Below, one piece after another: positions 41,297-49,431 of a stretch of 64,000 nt of DNA (its first letter is position 1; every line of letters starts with the position of its first letter). Source of the DNA: a candidate division BRC1 bacterium HGW-BRC1-1 (lineage in GTDB: Bacteria > Sumerlaeota > Sumerlaeia > Sumerlaeales > Sumerlaeaceae); NCBI GenBank assembly GCA_002842095.1, contig PHCB01000009.1, positions 195,468 through 259,467 on the forward strand. The letters are read 5' to 3'. The notes beneath the pieces were generated by a model that had not been told where the DNA came from, made no database searches, and was given only the letters and a program-made list of their open reading frames with translations. The translations under genes were made by a program, and so were the position numbers.

Positions 41297-43228
41297 TCAG
41301 GGTTGAGTTGTCGCCACACCCTGGGCGAGAGCCTCGGCAAGAGCCACGGGATTTTGAGTATCGCGCTCGAGGGCCTGCATCAGGAGACGATGTGCATTGA
41401 AGGTGTCGCGCGACAGCCGGGCGGCGCGGGCGGCCAGGGCCAGCGAGGAGGCGCTGCCCATGCTCTGCTGGATCATCCCCTCCAACTCGATCTGAAGCGC
41501 TTGTCGCTGGGTGGGGTTCTGCGCTGCGGCATCGAGCTGGGCGGGGCGAAATGGGTTCAGGAATTCAATCCGGTGAGCGGCAATGTAGTTCACGGTGCCA
41601 GTGGTCTCGCGCACGAATACCGCCTCGCCATCGTCAAAATAGACGAGCTTCATGTCGGGGCGTGCCGCCAGGCGGGGGGCGAGGTGGTTGGGAGTGTTGA
41701 ACCAGTCGCGGATGTCGACCACGAACGTCGCCAGGTCGCAGCGGGCGATGATTTCATCGAGACGCTCGGGCTTTTCCTGCGCATCCAGCAGATCGCGCCA
41801 GGTCGAGTGGTCGTACACATCCAGTCGACCATCGATGAAGACTTTCGTGCGCCCGGCGAGGTGATACAGCAGGTGCCCTCCCAAACCGTAGGAGTTGAAC
41901 ATGTTCCCGGGCGGGGGTGCGGCGGTGAGGAACTCGGTGGTGGCACAGGGAAGCACGCGACAGTTGCGGCCGATCTCGGGCGGGGAGGCTCCCCCCCACT
42001 GCAATGCGCCGGTCATTTTCAGTGTGCAGATCAACAGCGCGGCCAGCGCGGCGGATGTGGGAATCAGGCCGCGATGGCGGGCAAGCCATGCATCGAGGGG
42101 CGCGAGATGGCAGACCAAGACGGCTGGCACAGCAATCGCAAAAAGGGCCACGTGGCGGCGCTGATAAAACATCAACGCAGCCAGCACGACGAGCGTTGCC
42201 CAACTCCACAACGGCAGCCGCGGCCCACGACGCACCGCAATCAGAGCCGCTGCGGCGAGCAGGACCAGTGCAATCAGTCCGACGTAAACCGGCGCGGGAA
42301 GGCTGTAACCGGGAACCGTCACAACAAGCGGCATCCACTCCCAGATGCTGTTGGTTACCTCGGGGATATCCGCAATCTTGCCCGCCAGAGCCAGAATGTG
42401 ATAACCGTAGGGGTTCGCCATCCATGCGACGAAACAAAGCAACAGCGGGAGAACCCGCCCGCCCAGGGTGAGGGCGGGTTGTGAAGTTCCCCCCCGGAAC
42501 CACTGAATCAGGCCCATGAGCAGATAAAACCCAACCGGCACAAAGCCGATGAGAAATCCTGCATGGAAATTTGGCCACGCGACAAAGATAAACGGCAGCG
42601 CCCACAAACGCCAGGCAGCGCCCGCAGTGGGCGCGGTGGCCAGCAACAACAACACGCCGGCCATAAAGGTGGGGGTGAAAACATCGGGGCGCGGGTTGAA
42701 GCGCATGTAACTGGCCAAAGCCGCGGCCAGCAGCAGTAACGCCATGGTGCCATGGGGGGCGCCCCGCCGCAGGGAGACGAAATACACCGCCGCAAAACCG
42801 GCCGCCACCGCAGCGAGAACAATCAGCACAAGGCCGCCGCCGCTGGGGCCGAAGAAAGAATCCACCCCCGAGCCGAGGGTGAAAAAGAAGTAGTACAAAG
42901 CCGAAGCAAGCCAGCCCGAGCTGATCCACTCGTTCCCGGCGGCGGTGAAGGAAAAGATGTCGGTGCGGGGCAGGCGTCCGAACTCGACCAGTTCGCGCCC
43001 CAGCGCGAGATGGAACCAGATGTCGGTATCGGACACAGCCGTGATGGTGAGGAAAACCAACACCACGAACAGGAAGATGGGGATGATGCCAAAGGCAAAG
43101 ATGCTCGACGCCAGAGATTGGGGCCGAGCCGCGACGGCCAATTCAGCGAGCAGACCGGCAGCACGCTGGCGGCGGGCGGCCTGGCGTTCCGCGCGGCGCG
43201 GGTTATCGGAGGATGGCGTTGGAGTCAT
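41297..43228 (-). CDS. Polytopic membrane protein, GT-C-like, unknown function
   Basis: The protein has 643 residues. After a basic cytosolic stretch, at least ten hydrophobic helices run to about residue 420. The first loop carries VSDTDIWFHLALGRELVE followed by RTDIFSFTAAGNEWISSGWL, a conserved signature of a family of uncharacterised membrane proteins that resembles the acidic loop of GT-C glycosyltransferases. A soluble C-terminal part (GLGGHLLYHLAGRTKVFIDGRLDVY, then helical repeats) follows. It is the last gene of the recJ operon, overlapping the SAM hydrolase gene by 4 bases. Enzyme activity is not demonstrated by the sequence. Confidence 0.72.
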   Translation of the reverse strand: MTPTPSSDNPRRAERQAARRQRAAGLLAELAVAARPQSLASSIFAFGIIPIFLFVVLVFLTITAVSDTDIWFHLALGRELVEFGRLPRTDIFSFTAAGNEWISSGWLASALYYFFFTLGSGVDSFFGPSGGGLVLIVLAAVAAGFAAVYFVSLRRGAPHGTMALLLLAAALASYMRFNPRPDVFTPTFMAGVLLLLATAPTAGAAWRLWALPFIFVAWPNFHAGFLIGFVPVGFYLLMGLIQWFRGGTSQPALTLGGRVLPLLLCFVAWMANPYGYHILALAGKIADIPEVTNSIWEWMPLVVTVPGYSLPAPVYVGLIALVLLAAAALIAVRRGPRLPLWSWATLVVLAALMFYQRRHVALFAIAVPAVLVCHLAPLDAWLARHRGLIPTSAALAALLICTLKMTGALQWGGASPPEIGRNCRVLPCATTEFLTAAPPPGNMFNSYGLGGHLLYHLAGRTKVFIDGRLDVYDHSTWRDLLDAQEKPERLDEIIARCDLATFVVDIRDWFNTPNHLAPRLAARPDMKLVYFDDGEAVFVRETTGTVNYIAAHRIEFLNPFRPAQLDAAAQNPTQRQALQIELEGMIQQSMGSASSLALAARAARLSRDTFNAHRLLMQALERDTQNPVALAEALAQGVATTQP

Positions 43229-44151
43229 GGCCGTGTGGGTTTCCGCAGCAGCACTTTGTCCAAAAGCCGAAGACCAAGAACCTCGTGGGCGTTACAATGG
43301 TTCACGGCTATTTCGAGGTTACCCATGGAGCCGAAGTAAGCCAGCGCCTCGCCAGGTTTCACATCGTTATACGTGCGTTGAATGCCCGTGAAGACACGGT
43401 CGGCCACATGCACATTGATCGAATCACGGGTGTCCGGTCCGGGGAAATGTTTGCGGAAAAGTTCCTCGGGAATGTTCGTCACCGCGTTGCCAAAATGGTC
43501 GAAATAGATGATGTCACCTCCCACGGTGCCGCGGTCGTACCATGCCGTGCTGGCGGCCAGACCAAAGCAGTCAACGGAGCGGGGAGCCAGATCGTCGGGG
43601 TCGACGCCCGCCGCTAAGTGCGCCGCCGCCGGGGCGAACACGTCGCGACCGTGAAAGGTGGAACTGCTGTGGGGCAGATGAAACTTTTTCTCACACAAAA
43701 TGCGGCATCGGCTGTCGGGGTCTCGCTGGGCCACGTAGCCCAGCAGGCCGTTGTTTGGACCGATAAACCACTGGCCATGGGCGCGCAAAAGCACCGGATC
43801 ACGAGCCGAACCAACGCCGGGGTCGACCACGGCGAGGAAGATGGTCTCGGGCGGGAACCACGCATAGGCCGCCGAAAGCATGAGCGCACCCTCGATGACG
43901 CCCTGCGGAACCACATCATGGGAAATGTCGACGATGTCCGCGTCGGGGCAAATGCCCTTAATGACCCCCTTCATCACACCCACGTACCACCCCTCGGTGC
44001 CGAAATCGGACAGCAGCGCAATGAGGGGCCGCCGTGGCGACGACTCCGGCGTTTCGGGTTTCGCTTTGGCAGCGGGTTTCTTTGGTGCTGCTTTCGAGGC
44101 CGAGGGCTTGGATTTCGTTTCAGCGCTTTTGCGCGGGGGCGTGGGGGTCAT
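43225..44151 (-). CDS. SAM hydroxide adenosyltransferase (DUF62 / S-adenosylmethionine hydrolase)
   Basis: The protein has 308 residues. After a Lys/Ala/Pro-rich leader of about 40, the domain has ALLSDFGTEGWYVGVMKG, VVDPGVGSARDP, GPNNGLL and HGRDVFAPAA. The Asp110, Arg117 and His167 pattern matches the Asp-Arg-His triad of DUF62 enzymes, which hydrolyse SAM to adenosine and methionine. The related chlorinases and fluorinases lack this triad. The C-terminal beta domain is present. It overlaps both neighbours by ATGA (44148-44151 and 43225-43228), placing it in the middle of an operon with recJ and two membrane proteins, an unexplained association. Confidence 0.85.
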   Translation of the reverse strand: MTPTPPRKSAETKSKPSASKAAPKKPAAKAKPETPESSPRRPLIALLSDFGTEGWYVGVMKGVIKGICPDADIVDISHDVVPQGVIEGALMLSAAYAWFPPETIFLAVVDPGVGSARDPVLLRAHGQWFIGPNNGLLGYVAQRDPDSRCRILCEKKFHLPHSSSTFHGRDVFAPAAAHLAAGVDPDDLAPRSVDCFGLAASTAWYDRGTVGGDIIYFDHFGNAVTNIPEELFRKHFPGPDTRDSINVHVADRVFTGIQRTYNDVKPGEALAYFGSMGNLEIAVNHCNAHEVLGLRLLDKVLLRKPTRP

Positions 44152-46406
44152 GCCTGACTTTTCTGTGGCGGATTGGCCGGGGGCACAGCCGCGTTGGGAG
44201 ATGTGGTGATTTTGTCGTCGGGGACATCAATGATCGGCGTGGTGCCGACGAACGGCGTTGGCTCGGGAGTCGGGGCTGGGGTCGGCTCCGGCGTGGGAAC
44301 GGGCGTCGGCGCGACCGCCGGTGCGGGCGGTGCCTCGGCCACGGGTAAAGTCGCGGGCACCTCGGTGGCGGTGGGCGTGGTTGCCGCATCCGCCGCCGCC
44401 AACACCAGACTTTTTTCCAGCGCATCACGCTGGAAAATCAGCAGGCGATCCACGCCCTGGGCCGAGAACGTCGCGATCGGTTTCTGGGTTCCGGTGAACA
44501 GCGCACGCTCGAGGCGGCCAAAAAATCCCTGCCGCACCTGCAGAAGCGCAAAATCGAAGGGCGGCTGGGCCGGCGCGAAATCCACCCCCGCGGGCAGCTT
44601 GCCCCAGCCTTGCAAATTCTGCAAAGCGAGTTCGTTGAGAGCGAGGGCCTTCACCTTCATGCCCGGACGGGTGTTGTCGCGCAGCCATGCCAGCACCGGC
44701 TCGTTCACGGCTTCGCCCCAGTATGCCGTTTCAAACCGGTTGTTGGCCGCGCCCTTGGCACCACCGGTCAGACGGTTGTAAAAGTTCAACTCGTTGGGAT
44801 GGGCCAGCATCAGATCCACGCCACCCCACACCGCAATGGAGGCCAACGCCAGCAGGGCGAAGGGTCCGCGGTTCTGGCGGTCGGCCCCGCGCACAGCGCG
44901 GGCCATGAGCCACGCAAAACCACCGCCCCCCAGCAACGCGATGAACGGAAACGCCTGAAAAAACAGCCGCTCACCATCGTATTTCGGCGCGCCGGGCAGA
45001 CCCGCCACCAGCAGCGGTGTCACGGCCAGCAGCAGATAAAGCACCGGCACCGGCTTGCGCCGGGCATAACCCAGCGCCACGAAGACGCCCACGCCCGACA
45101 GCAGCAGCGCCCACTCGGGCAGCGCCACGGCAGTGATAACCCACGGATAATGCCACGGCGCGGCGGGAAAATGGTAGCCGTACATCTGACCCAGATAGAA
45201 CACGGCGGTGCTCTGGTGGCCGAGATAAAACGCAGCGTATTCGAGCATCCGCATGGCGGAATCGTTCCACAGCCACGGCCACAGGGCTATGAGCATCAGC
45301 GGCGCCAGCAGCAGCAGCGCGAACATGTTCGAGGCGTAATCGCGCCGGTAATAAATCTGCGCCCACAGCACCAGCGGGATGGGCAGCACCAGCGCGGTGA
45401 CCTTCGTGCCCACGGCGATGGCGAAAGCCAGCGCAAACAGCGGGGCCAGCCAGGCGTGCTTCACCCCGGCCAGAAACGCAGCCGTCGCCAGCAGCACCGT
45501 GAGTGCCAGCAGCGTCTCGGAAGCCGCAATGTGCGCATGACCGAACACGCGGGGATAGAGAATATACATGAGCGCCGCCGCCATGCCGCCGATGCGACCA
45601 AAGGCGCGGGTTCCCATCCAGCAGATGAGCGCCACCGTGAGCGCAAAAGCCAGCGCCACGGGCAGCCGCGCGGCACGCATGGGATCGCCACCGCCGGGGG
45701 TGAACATCTTCATGCCGAGGCCGGTGACCAGCTTGGGCACGGGCCCAACCTCGGGGTGCAGCGGATCGTTGCCGTCGGCGCGGTTTCCCCAGAATTCGTC
45801 GATGCGTTTTTTCGTCAGAAATTCGCTCTCGCCCGAGATGGCGCGGGTGGTCCACTCCGCCGCCCGCTCGGCACCCTGGCGGTACAGCGCTTCATCCCAC
45901 GAGTGGCCGAAACCGCCGTACGTCAGAATGACCAGAAGAAAGGCGATGAGTCCCAGCATGGCGGCCACAATGGGATCGAGCCAGTGCATGCGCCGCGAAA
46001 AATAGGTGACACCGGGAGGCCGGGGCGCCGGGGCCAGCGGCGCGAAGGGATCGCGGCGCAGCGGACGCCCCGCGTGTTTGTGAGCCCCCATGTGCGGAGG
46101 GCGTTCTTGTCGGGCGGTGCGCAAGCGCGGCGGCGGCAGCTTCGCGGCCGGCACGGTCTCGCGCAAATTCAGGGGGGGCGGTGTGTCCATATCGTCGTCA
46201 AATTCGTCCCCGGAGGGTGGCACCGCAGAGGGCGTCAGGCGCAGCGACGTGGGGTCGAGGTCGGGATCATTGGCGCCCAAATCCTCATCAACCTCATTCC
46301 GCAGGCGAAACGGCGCAAAGCCGCTATCGGGCGCGGACGGACCATCCGTGCGGTCGTCCTCGCGGGGCAGGACGGGATCGTCGTCATGGGGAGGATGTGT
46401 TGTCAT
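44148..46406 (-). CDS. GT39-like polytopic glycosyltransferase with disordered tails
   Basis: The protein has 752 residues. Residues 1-140 are acidic/Pro-rich and disordered. Many membrane helices begin at PIVAAMLGLIAFLLVILTYG. The first extracytoplasmic loop has GHSWDEALYRQGAERAAEW, the acidic motif of PMT/ArnT-type GT-C enzymes, and YPRVFGHAHIAASE follows. A soluble region has NRLTGGAKGAANNRFETAYWGEA, and the C-terminal 90 residues are a PTPVPTPEPTPAP-type linker. The likely role is transfer of a sugar from a polyprenyl carrier to protein or glycan outside the membrane. It overlaps recJ and the SAM hydrolase gene by 4 bases each. Confidence 0.78.
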   Translation of the reverse strand: MTTHPPHDDDPVLPREDDRTDGPSAPDSGFAPFRLRNEVDEDLGANDPDLDPTSLRLTPSAVPPSGDEFDDDMDTPPPLNLRETVPAAKLPPPRLRTARQERPPHMGAHKHAGRPLRRDPFAPLAPAPRPPGVTYFSRRMHWLDPIVAAMLGLIAFLLVILTYGGFGHSWDEALYRQGAERAAEWTTRAISGESEFLTKKRIDEFWGNRADGNDPLHPEVGPVPKLVTGLGMKMFTPGGGDPMRAARLPVALAFALTVALICWMGTRAFGRIGGMAAALMYILYPRVFGHAHIAASETLLALTVLLATAAFLAGVKHAWLAPLFALAFAIAVGTKVTALVLPIPLVLWAQIYYRRDYASNMFALLLLAPLMLIALWPWLWNDSAMRMLEYAAFYLGHQSTAVFYLGQMYGYHFPAAPWHYPWVITAVALPEWALLLSGVGVFVALGYARRKPVPVLYLLLAVTPLLVAGLPGAPKYDGERLFFQAFPFIALLGGGGFAWLMARAVRGADRQNRGPFALLALASIAVWGGVDLMLAHPNELNFYNRLTGGAKGAANNRFETAYWGEAVNEPVLAWLRDNTRPGMKVKALALNELALQNLQGWGKLPAGVDFAPAQPPFDFALLQVRQGFFGRLERALFTGTQKPIATFSAQGVDRLLIFQRDALEKSLVLAAADAATTPTATEVPATLPVAEAPPAPAVAPTPVPTPEPTPAPTPEPTPFVGTTPIIDVPDDKITTSPNAAVPPANPPQKSQA

Positions 46407-48151
46407 TGTCCGTTCCGGATTTTCAGATCGCGCAAGCGCATTTCAAGCCGCTCGCTGCCACCAAAATAGTCGTTAATGGTCGGCTCGAAAGCCACATCAA
46501 TGCGGGCCCGCGCACACCGGCTCAACTCGGCGGCCAGTTCCCCCAGACCAAAACCGATGGCAGAGAACCGCCGCCCGTTGGGAGCCGCCAGCGCCAGCTT
46601 CAAATGATTGGTTCCCACCACGCGCGGCTGCTCGGTCATCGAAAAATTCTCCGCGGCAAAAACCGGTGCGGGGTTCGACTGGCCGAAGGGCTCCAGCGCA
46701 AAGGCATCCTGCGCCAGACGAATTTCCATCTCGTCGGGTTCCACGACGGTATCGATGAGCAGCGGCGCATTCATGTCCATCTCCTCCATCGCGTCGCGGG
46801 CGTAAAGATTGATCGCCGCGCGAAAGCTGTCGATGCATTTGCTCTCGATTTGCAAACCGGCGGCGCCGGGGTGGCCGCCAAAAGTGATGATATGCCGGCG
46901 GCACGCATCAAGCGCAGCGTGAATGTTGAAGCCCGGCACGCTGCGCCCCGATCCCTTGGCGCGTCCGTCATGCTCGCTGAGGACAATGGTCGGCCGCCCG
47001 AAAGCGTCAACCAGCTTCGACGCCACGATTCCAATAACGCCGATGTGCCACTGCGCCCCGCTGACCACCAGCACGCGGTCGTGTTCGAGGTCCGCCGTAT
47101 CGCGCACCAAATCCATCGATTGCTCGAAGATACGCGACTCCACGCTGCGCCGGTCGCGGTTGAATTCCTCCAACTTGCCGGCAATTTCCGTCGCCCTGGC
47201 GGCGTCATTGGTGGTCAGCAGTTCCACGCACACGCTGGCGTGCTGGGTGCGTCCGGCGGCGTTCAGGCGCGGAGCCATCTGGAAGCCGATCTTTTCTGCA
47301 GTCACCGCCCCGGGACCGAAATCCAGCATATCCATCAGAGCGCGCAAACCCACATTGGTAGTGTGTCGGGCCTGCTCCAGACCGTGCTTCACCAGCGTAC
47401 GGTTCTCACCCACCAACGCGGCCACGTCGGCCACGGTGCCGATGGCCGTGAGGTCCATAACAGAACGCAGGAACGCGATGGCATCACCCGAGGAAACACC
47501 CTCGTGCTTGAGCACCGCGTGGGCCAGCTTGAACGCAACACCGACCCCCGCCAGTGCCTTGTTGGGATAACCGCAATCGGCACGATTGGGGTTCACCACG
47601 GCGGAGGCGTCGGGCAGTTGGTCGTCGGGCTGGTGGTGGTCCGTAACCACCACGTCCATCCCAATGCGGCGCGCATGGGCAACCTGTTCCAGCGCGGTGA
47701 TTCCATTGTCCACGGTGATCAGAAGGCGCGTGCCGGTCGCGGCGATGGAGTCCAGCGCAGCGGCCTGCATGCCGTAACCCTCGTTGAGGCGGTGGGGTAT
47801 GTAATAACGCACGGCGCCGTGGCCGAGAAATTTGAACAGACGCACCAGCAGCGCCGTGCTGGTGATGCCGTCCACGTCATAATCGCCAAACACGGTTATG
47901 GCTTCGCCGGAATGGATGGCGTGGGAAATGCGCGCCGTGGCGGCATCCATGTCGCGCATGAGGAAGGGATCGTGCAAGCCCCCGAGGGACGGGTGCATGA
48001 AAGCGTCGAGGGCTGCGGCGTCGTCACCCAGACCACGGTTGGCCAGCACGCGCGCAACGGCGGCGTTCAAACCCAGCGCCGAAGCAATCTTGCGCGCGGG
48101 TCCTCCCTGCTCTTCACGGTATTCCCAGCGGTAACTTTTGCGATTCACCAA
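46403..48151 (-). CDS. recJ: Single-stranded-DNA-specific exonuclease RecJ
   Basis: The 582-residue 5'-3' ssDNA exonuclease acts in recombination and repair. The DHH phosphoesterase motifs are FGDYDVDGITSTALL (Asp90, Asp92, Asp94), VTVDNGI-type motif II, and TDHHQPDD (DHH at 171-173). DHHA1 shows GGHPGAAGLQIE. The C-terminal OB-type domain follows. The start is non-ATG: TTG at 48151 or GTG at 48148, with AGGAAGG somewhat far upstream. It is first in a four-gene operon in which every junction overlaps by 4 bases, so translation is coupled to the glycosyltransferase, SAM hydrolase and membrane protein genes. Confidence 0.94.
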   Translation of the reverse strand: MVNRKSYRWEYREEQGGPARKIASALGLNAAVARVLANRGLGDDAAALDAFMHPSLGGLHDPFLMRDMDAATARISHAIHSGEAITVFGDYDVDGITSTALLVRLFKFLGHGAVRYYIPHRLNEGYGMQAAALDSIAATGTRLLITVDNGITALEQVAHARRIGMDVVVTDHHQPDDQLPDASAVVNPNRADCGYPNKALAGVGVAFKLAHAVLKHEGVSSGDAIAFLRSVMDLTAIGTVADVAALVGENRTLVKHGLEQARHTTNVGLRALMDMLDFGPGAVTAEKIGFQMAPRLNAAGRTQHASVCVELLTTNDAARATEIAGKLEEFNRDRRSVESRIFEQSMDLVRDTADLEHDRVLVVSGAQWHIGVIGIVASKLVDAFGRPTIVLSEHDGRAKGSGRSVPGFNIHAALDACRRHIITFGGHPGAAGLQIESKCIDSFRAAINLYARDAMEEMDMNAPLLIDTVVEPDEMEIRLAQDAFALEPFGQSNPAPVFAAENFSMTEQPRVVGTNHLKLALAAPNGRRFSAIGFGLGELAAELSRCARARIDVAFEPTINDYFGGSERLEMRLRDLKIRNGQ

Positions 48152-48346
48152 AACTTTTTTGACACCTTCCTGCGGGCGGATTCCTGCGAACAGAAACGCT
48201 GCGCGTTCACCACAGTTCTGCCATCAACACGTTTAAACCATTTAAGTTCCTCCCGGCGGACCAAGTCAAGGCTCCCGCGCCCGAGGGTTGTGGCGCGAAT
48301 GAAACGACTGGACACCGGGCGCGCACTTGCTCTTCTAATCGGAATT

Positions 48347-48736
48347 ATGACCAAAAACAATCCTCCGCTGTCAGAGGCCGACTATAACGTACTTCAGGAA
48401 TTCCTCCACCTTTACAATACGCACGAGTTTTATGAAAGCCACGAGGTTCTGGAAGCCCTGTGGCTGGAGCATTTCGGCGACAACCGCCTGTTTTATCAGG
48501 GATTGATCATGTTCTCCACGTCGTTTCTGCACTTGCAGCGAAACAACCTGAGCGGGTTTGCAAAGCTGCTGACGAGCACCCGGGCGAAGCTGGAAAGCTA
48601 CCCTGACGAGCATTGCGGAGTAAGCCTGGGCGATGTGCGCCGCAGCATCGACTACTGGCAGGAGCGCCTGCGCAACCACAGCCCGGAAACCCCGGTGGTG
48701 TTCGACCCCGAGCGGATTCCAAAGCTGGGTGGGTAG
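48347..48736 (+). CDS. DUF309 domain protein
   Basis: The 129-residue all-helical protein has LHLYNTHEFYESHEVLEALW, FYQGLIMFSTSFLHLQRNN and GFAKLLTSTRAKLESYP, the DUF309 signature with its conserved His/Glu residues. Its function is unknown. Some homologues sit with segregation and translation genes. The ATG at 48347 puts the domain right at the N-terminus. An in-frame ATG at 48299 would add 16 residues. The same frame stays open antisense to recJ for 2 kb because of GC-rich codon bias, which is not coding. Confidence 0.85.
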   Translation: MTKNNPPLSEADYNVLQEFLHLYNTHEFYESHEVLEALWLEHFGDNRLFYQGLIMFSTSFLHLQRNNLSGFAKLLTSTRAKLESYPDEHCGVSLGDVRRSIDYWQERLRNHSPETPVVFDPERIPKLGG

Positions 48737-48978
48737 CAACGTATTCCAGGGCTGCGACCCCTCCGGGGTCGAAAATTTTTCGTCTTGGTCCCGGGGGTGT
48801 CGCTACGCTCAACCCCCGGCTAATTGCTCAAATCCCTTCGGGATAAGGGACAACCGTAGGACATTTCCCGCTGATGAATCAATCTTTACATTATGAACCC
48901 ATCCCAAACCCGGAGGGTTCAAACCCATCGAAGGAACGACTTACCGGTGAACCCGCAGCGGTCCCCATAAAAAGATAA

Positions 48979-49013
48979 AGGGCCGTTTGGAGACGCAATC
49001 TCCGGACGGCCCT
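48979..49013 (+). terminator. Long hairpin, possible terminator (bidirectional)
   Basis: A 15-bp stem (AGGGCCGTTTGGAGA with TCTCCGGACGGCCCT, two G-T wobbles) has a CGCAA loop and AT-rich flanks on both sides (AGATAA before, ATCTTATTT after). It lies 240 bases past the DUF309 gene, so it may end a longer transcript or be a repeat element. Confidence 0.55.
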
Positions 49014-49109
49014 ATCTTATTTCAGAGCGCAGCGGTCATACCCCTTGTGCAAACGTCTCGTCCCCTGAACCCGCAGGGTTCATCGCTATCAGAGGAGCTA
49101 CTCGTCTCT

Positions 49110-49242
49110 GAACTTGGAGGATTCATAGCCATCAACCGGCGCTTGAACACAGCAACACCACCAGACCATTAGCGGCCTCCCATGAACCCGGAGGGTTCAT
49201 AGCTATTAGCCGGTGGTTGAGCGCAGCGACACCACCGGACCA
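49110..49242 (+). repeat. Two direct copies of a 60-bp palindrome-bearing repeat
   Basis: Copy 1 (49110-49169) and copy 2 (49184-49242) share the core GGTTCATAGCTATTAGCCGG (copy 2 form) and an ACACCACCGGACCA-like tail, with scattered differences. A related fragment, GGGGGTGTCGCTACGCTCAA, lies near 48795 in the opposite orientation. Repeated copies with divergence suggest a mobile or REP-like element rather than local slippage. Confidence 0.75.
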
Positions 49243-49431
49243 CAGCGTCGTTACCGTCCGCATCCCGGCGGGATGCCAGATTCCAGCCATGGACCATGCG
49301 GACGGACTCCCACCCGGCATGAGTACTTGCGCAGGGCGTTGAAGATGTTCTCATGGAGGGGCGTAATCAGGGCCGTGTGATTCAATAGCACGGCGCACCA
49401 CAAACCGCTTTTATTTCCCGGAGGACCGCAC

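Larger units (their letters stand above)
48737..49431. other. 695-bp intergenic region with palindromic and direct repeats
   Basis: No gene is supported. The region contains short palindromes of the form AACCCGGAGGGTT and GACCCCTCCGGGGTC, a hairpin at 48979-49013, and two copies of a 60-bp element at 49110-49169 and 49184-49242. These sequences look like dispersed, palindrome-bearing repeats rather than a gene. The antiporter gene promoter must lie near its right end. Confidence 0.75.

Noticed and set aside
46181-48736. An 851-codon open frame on the plus strand across recJ and the GT39-like gene
   Set aside because: Only its last 129 codons (DUF309) are protein-like. The rest is His/Arg/Gly-rich antisense sequence that stays open because of GC-rich codon bias, and recJ on the other strand has all its motifs.
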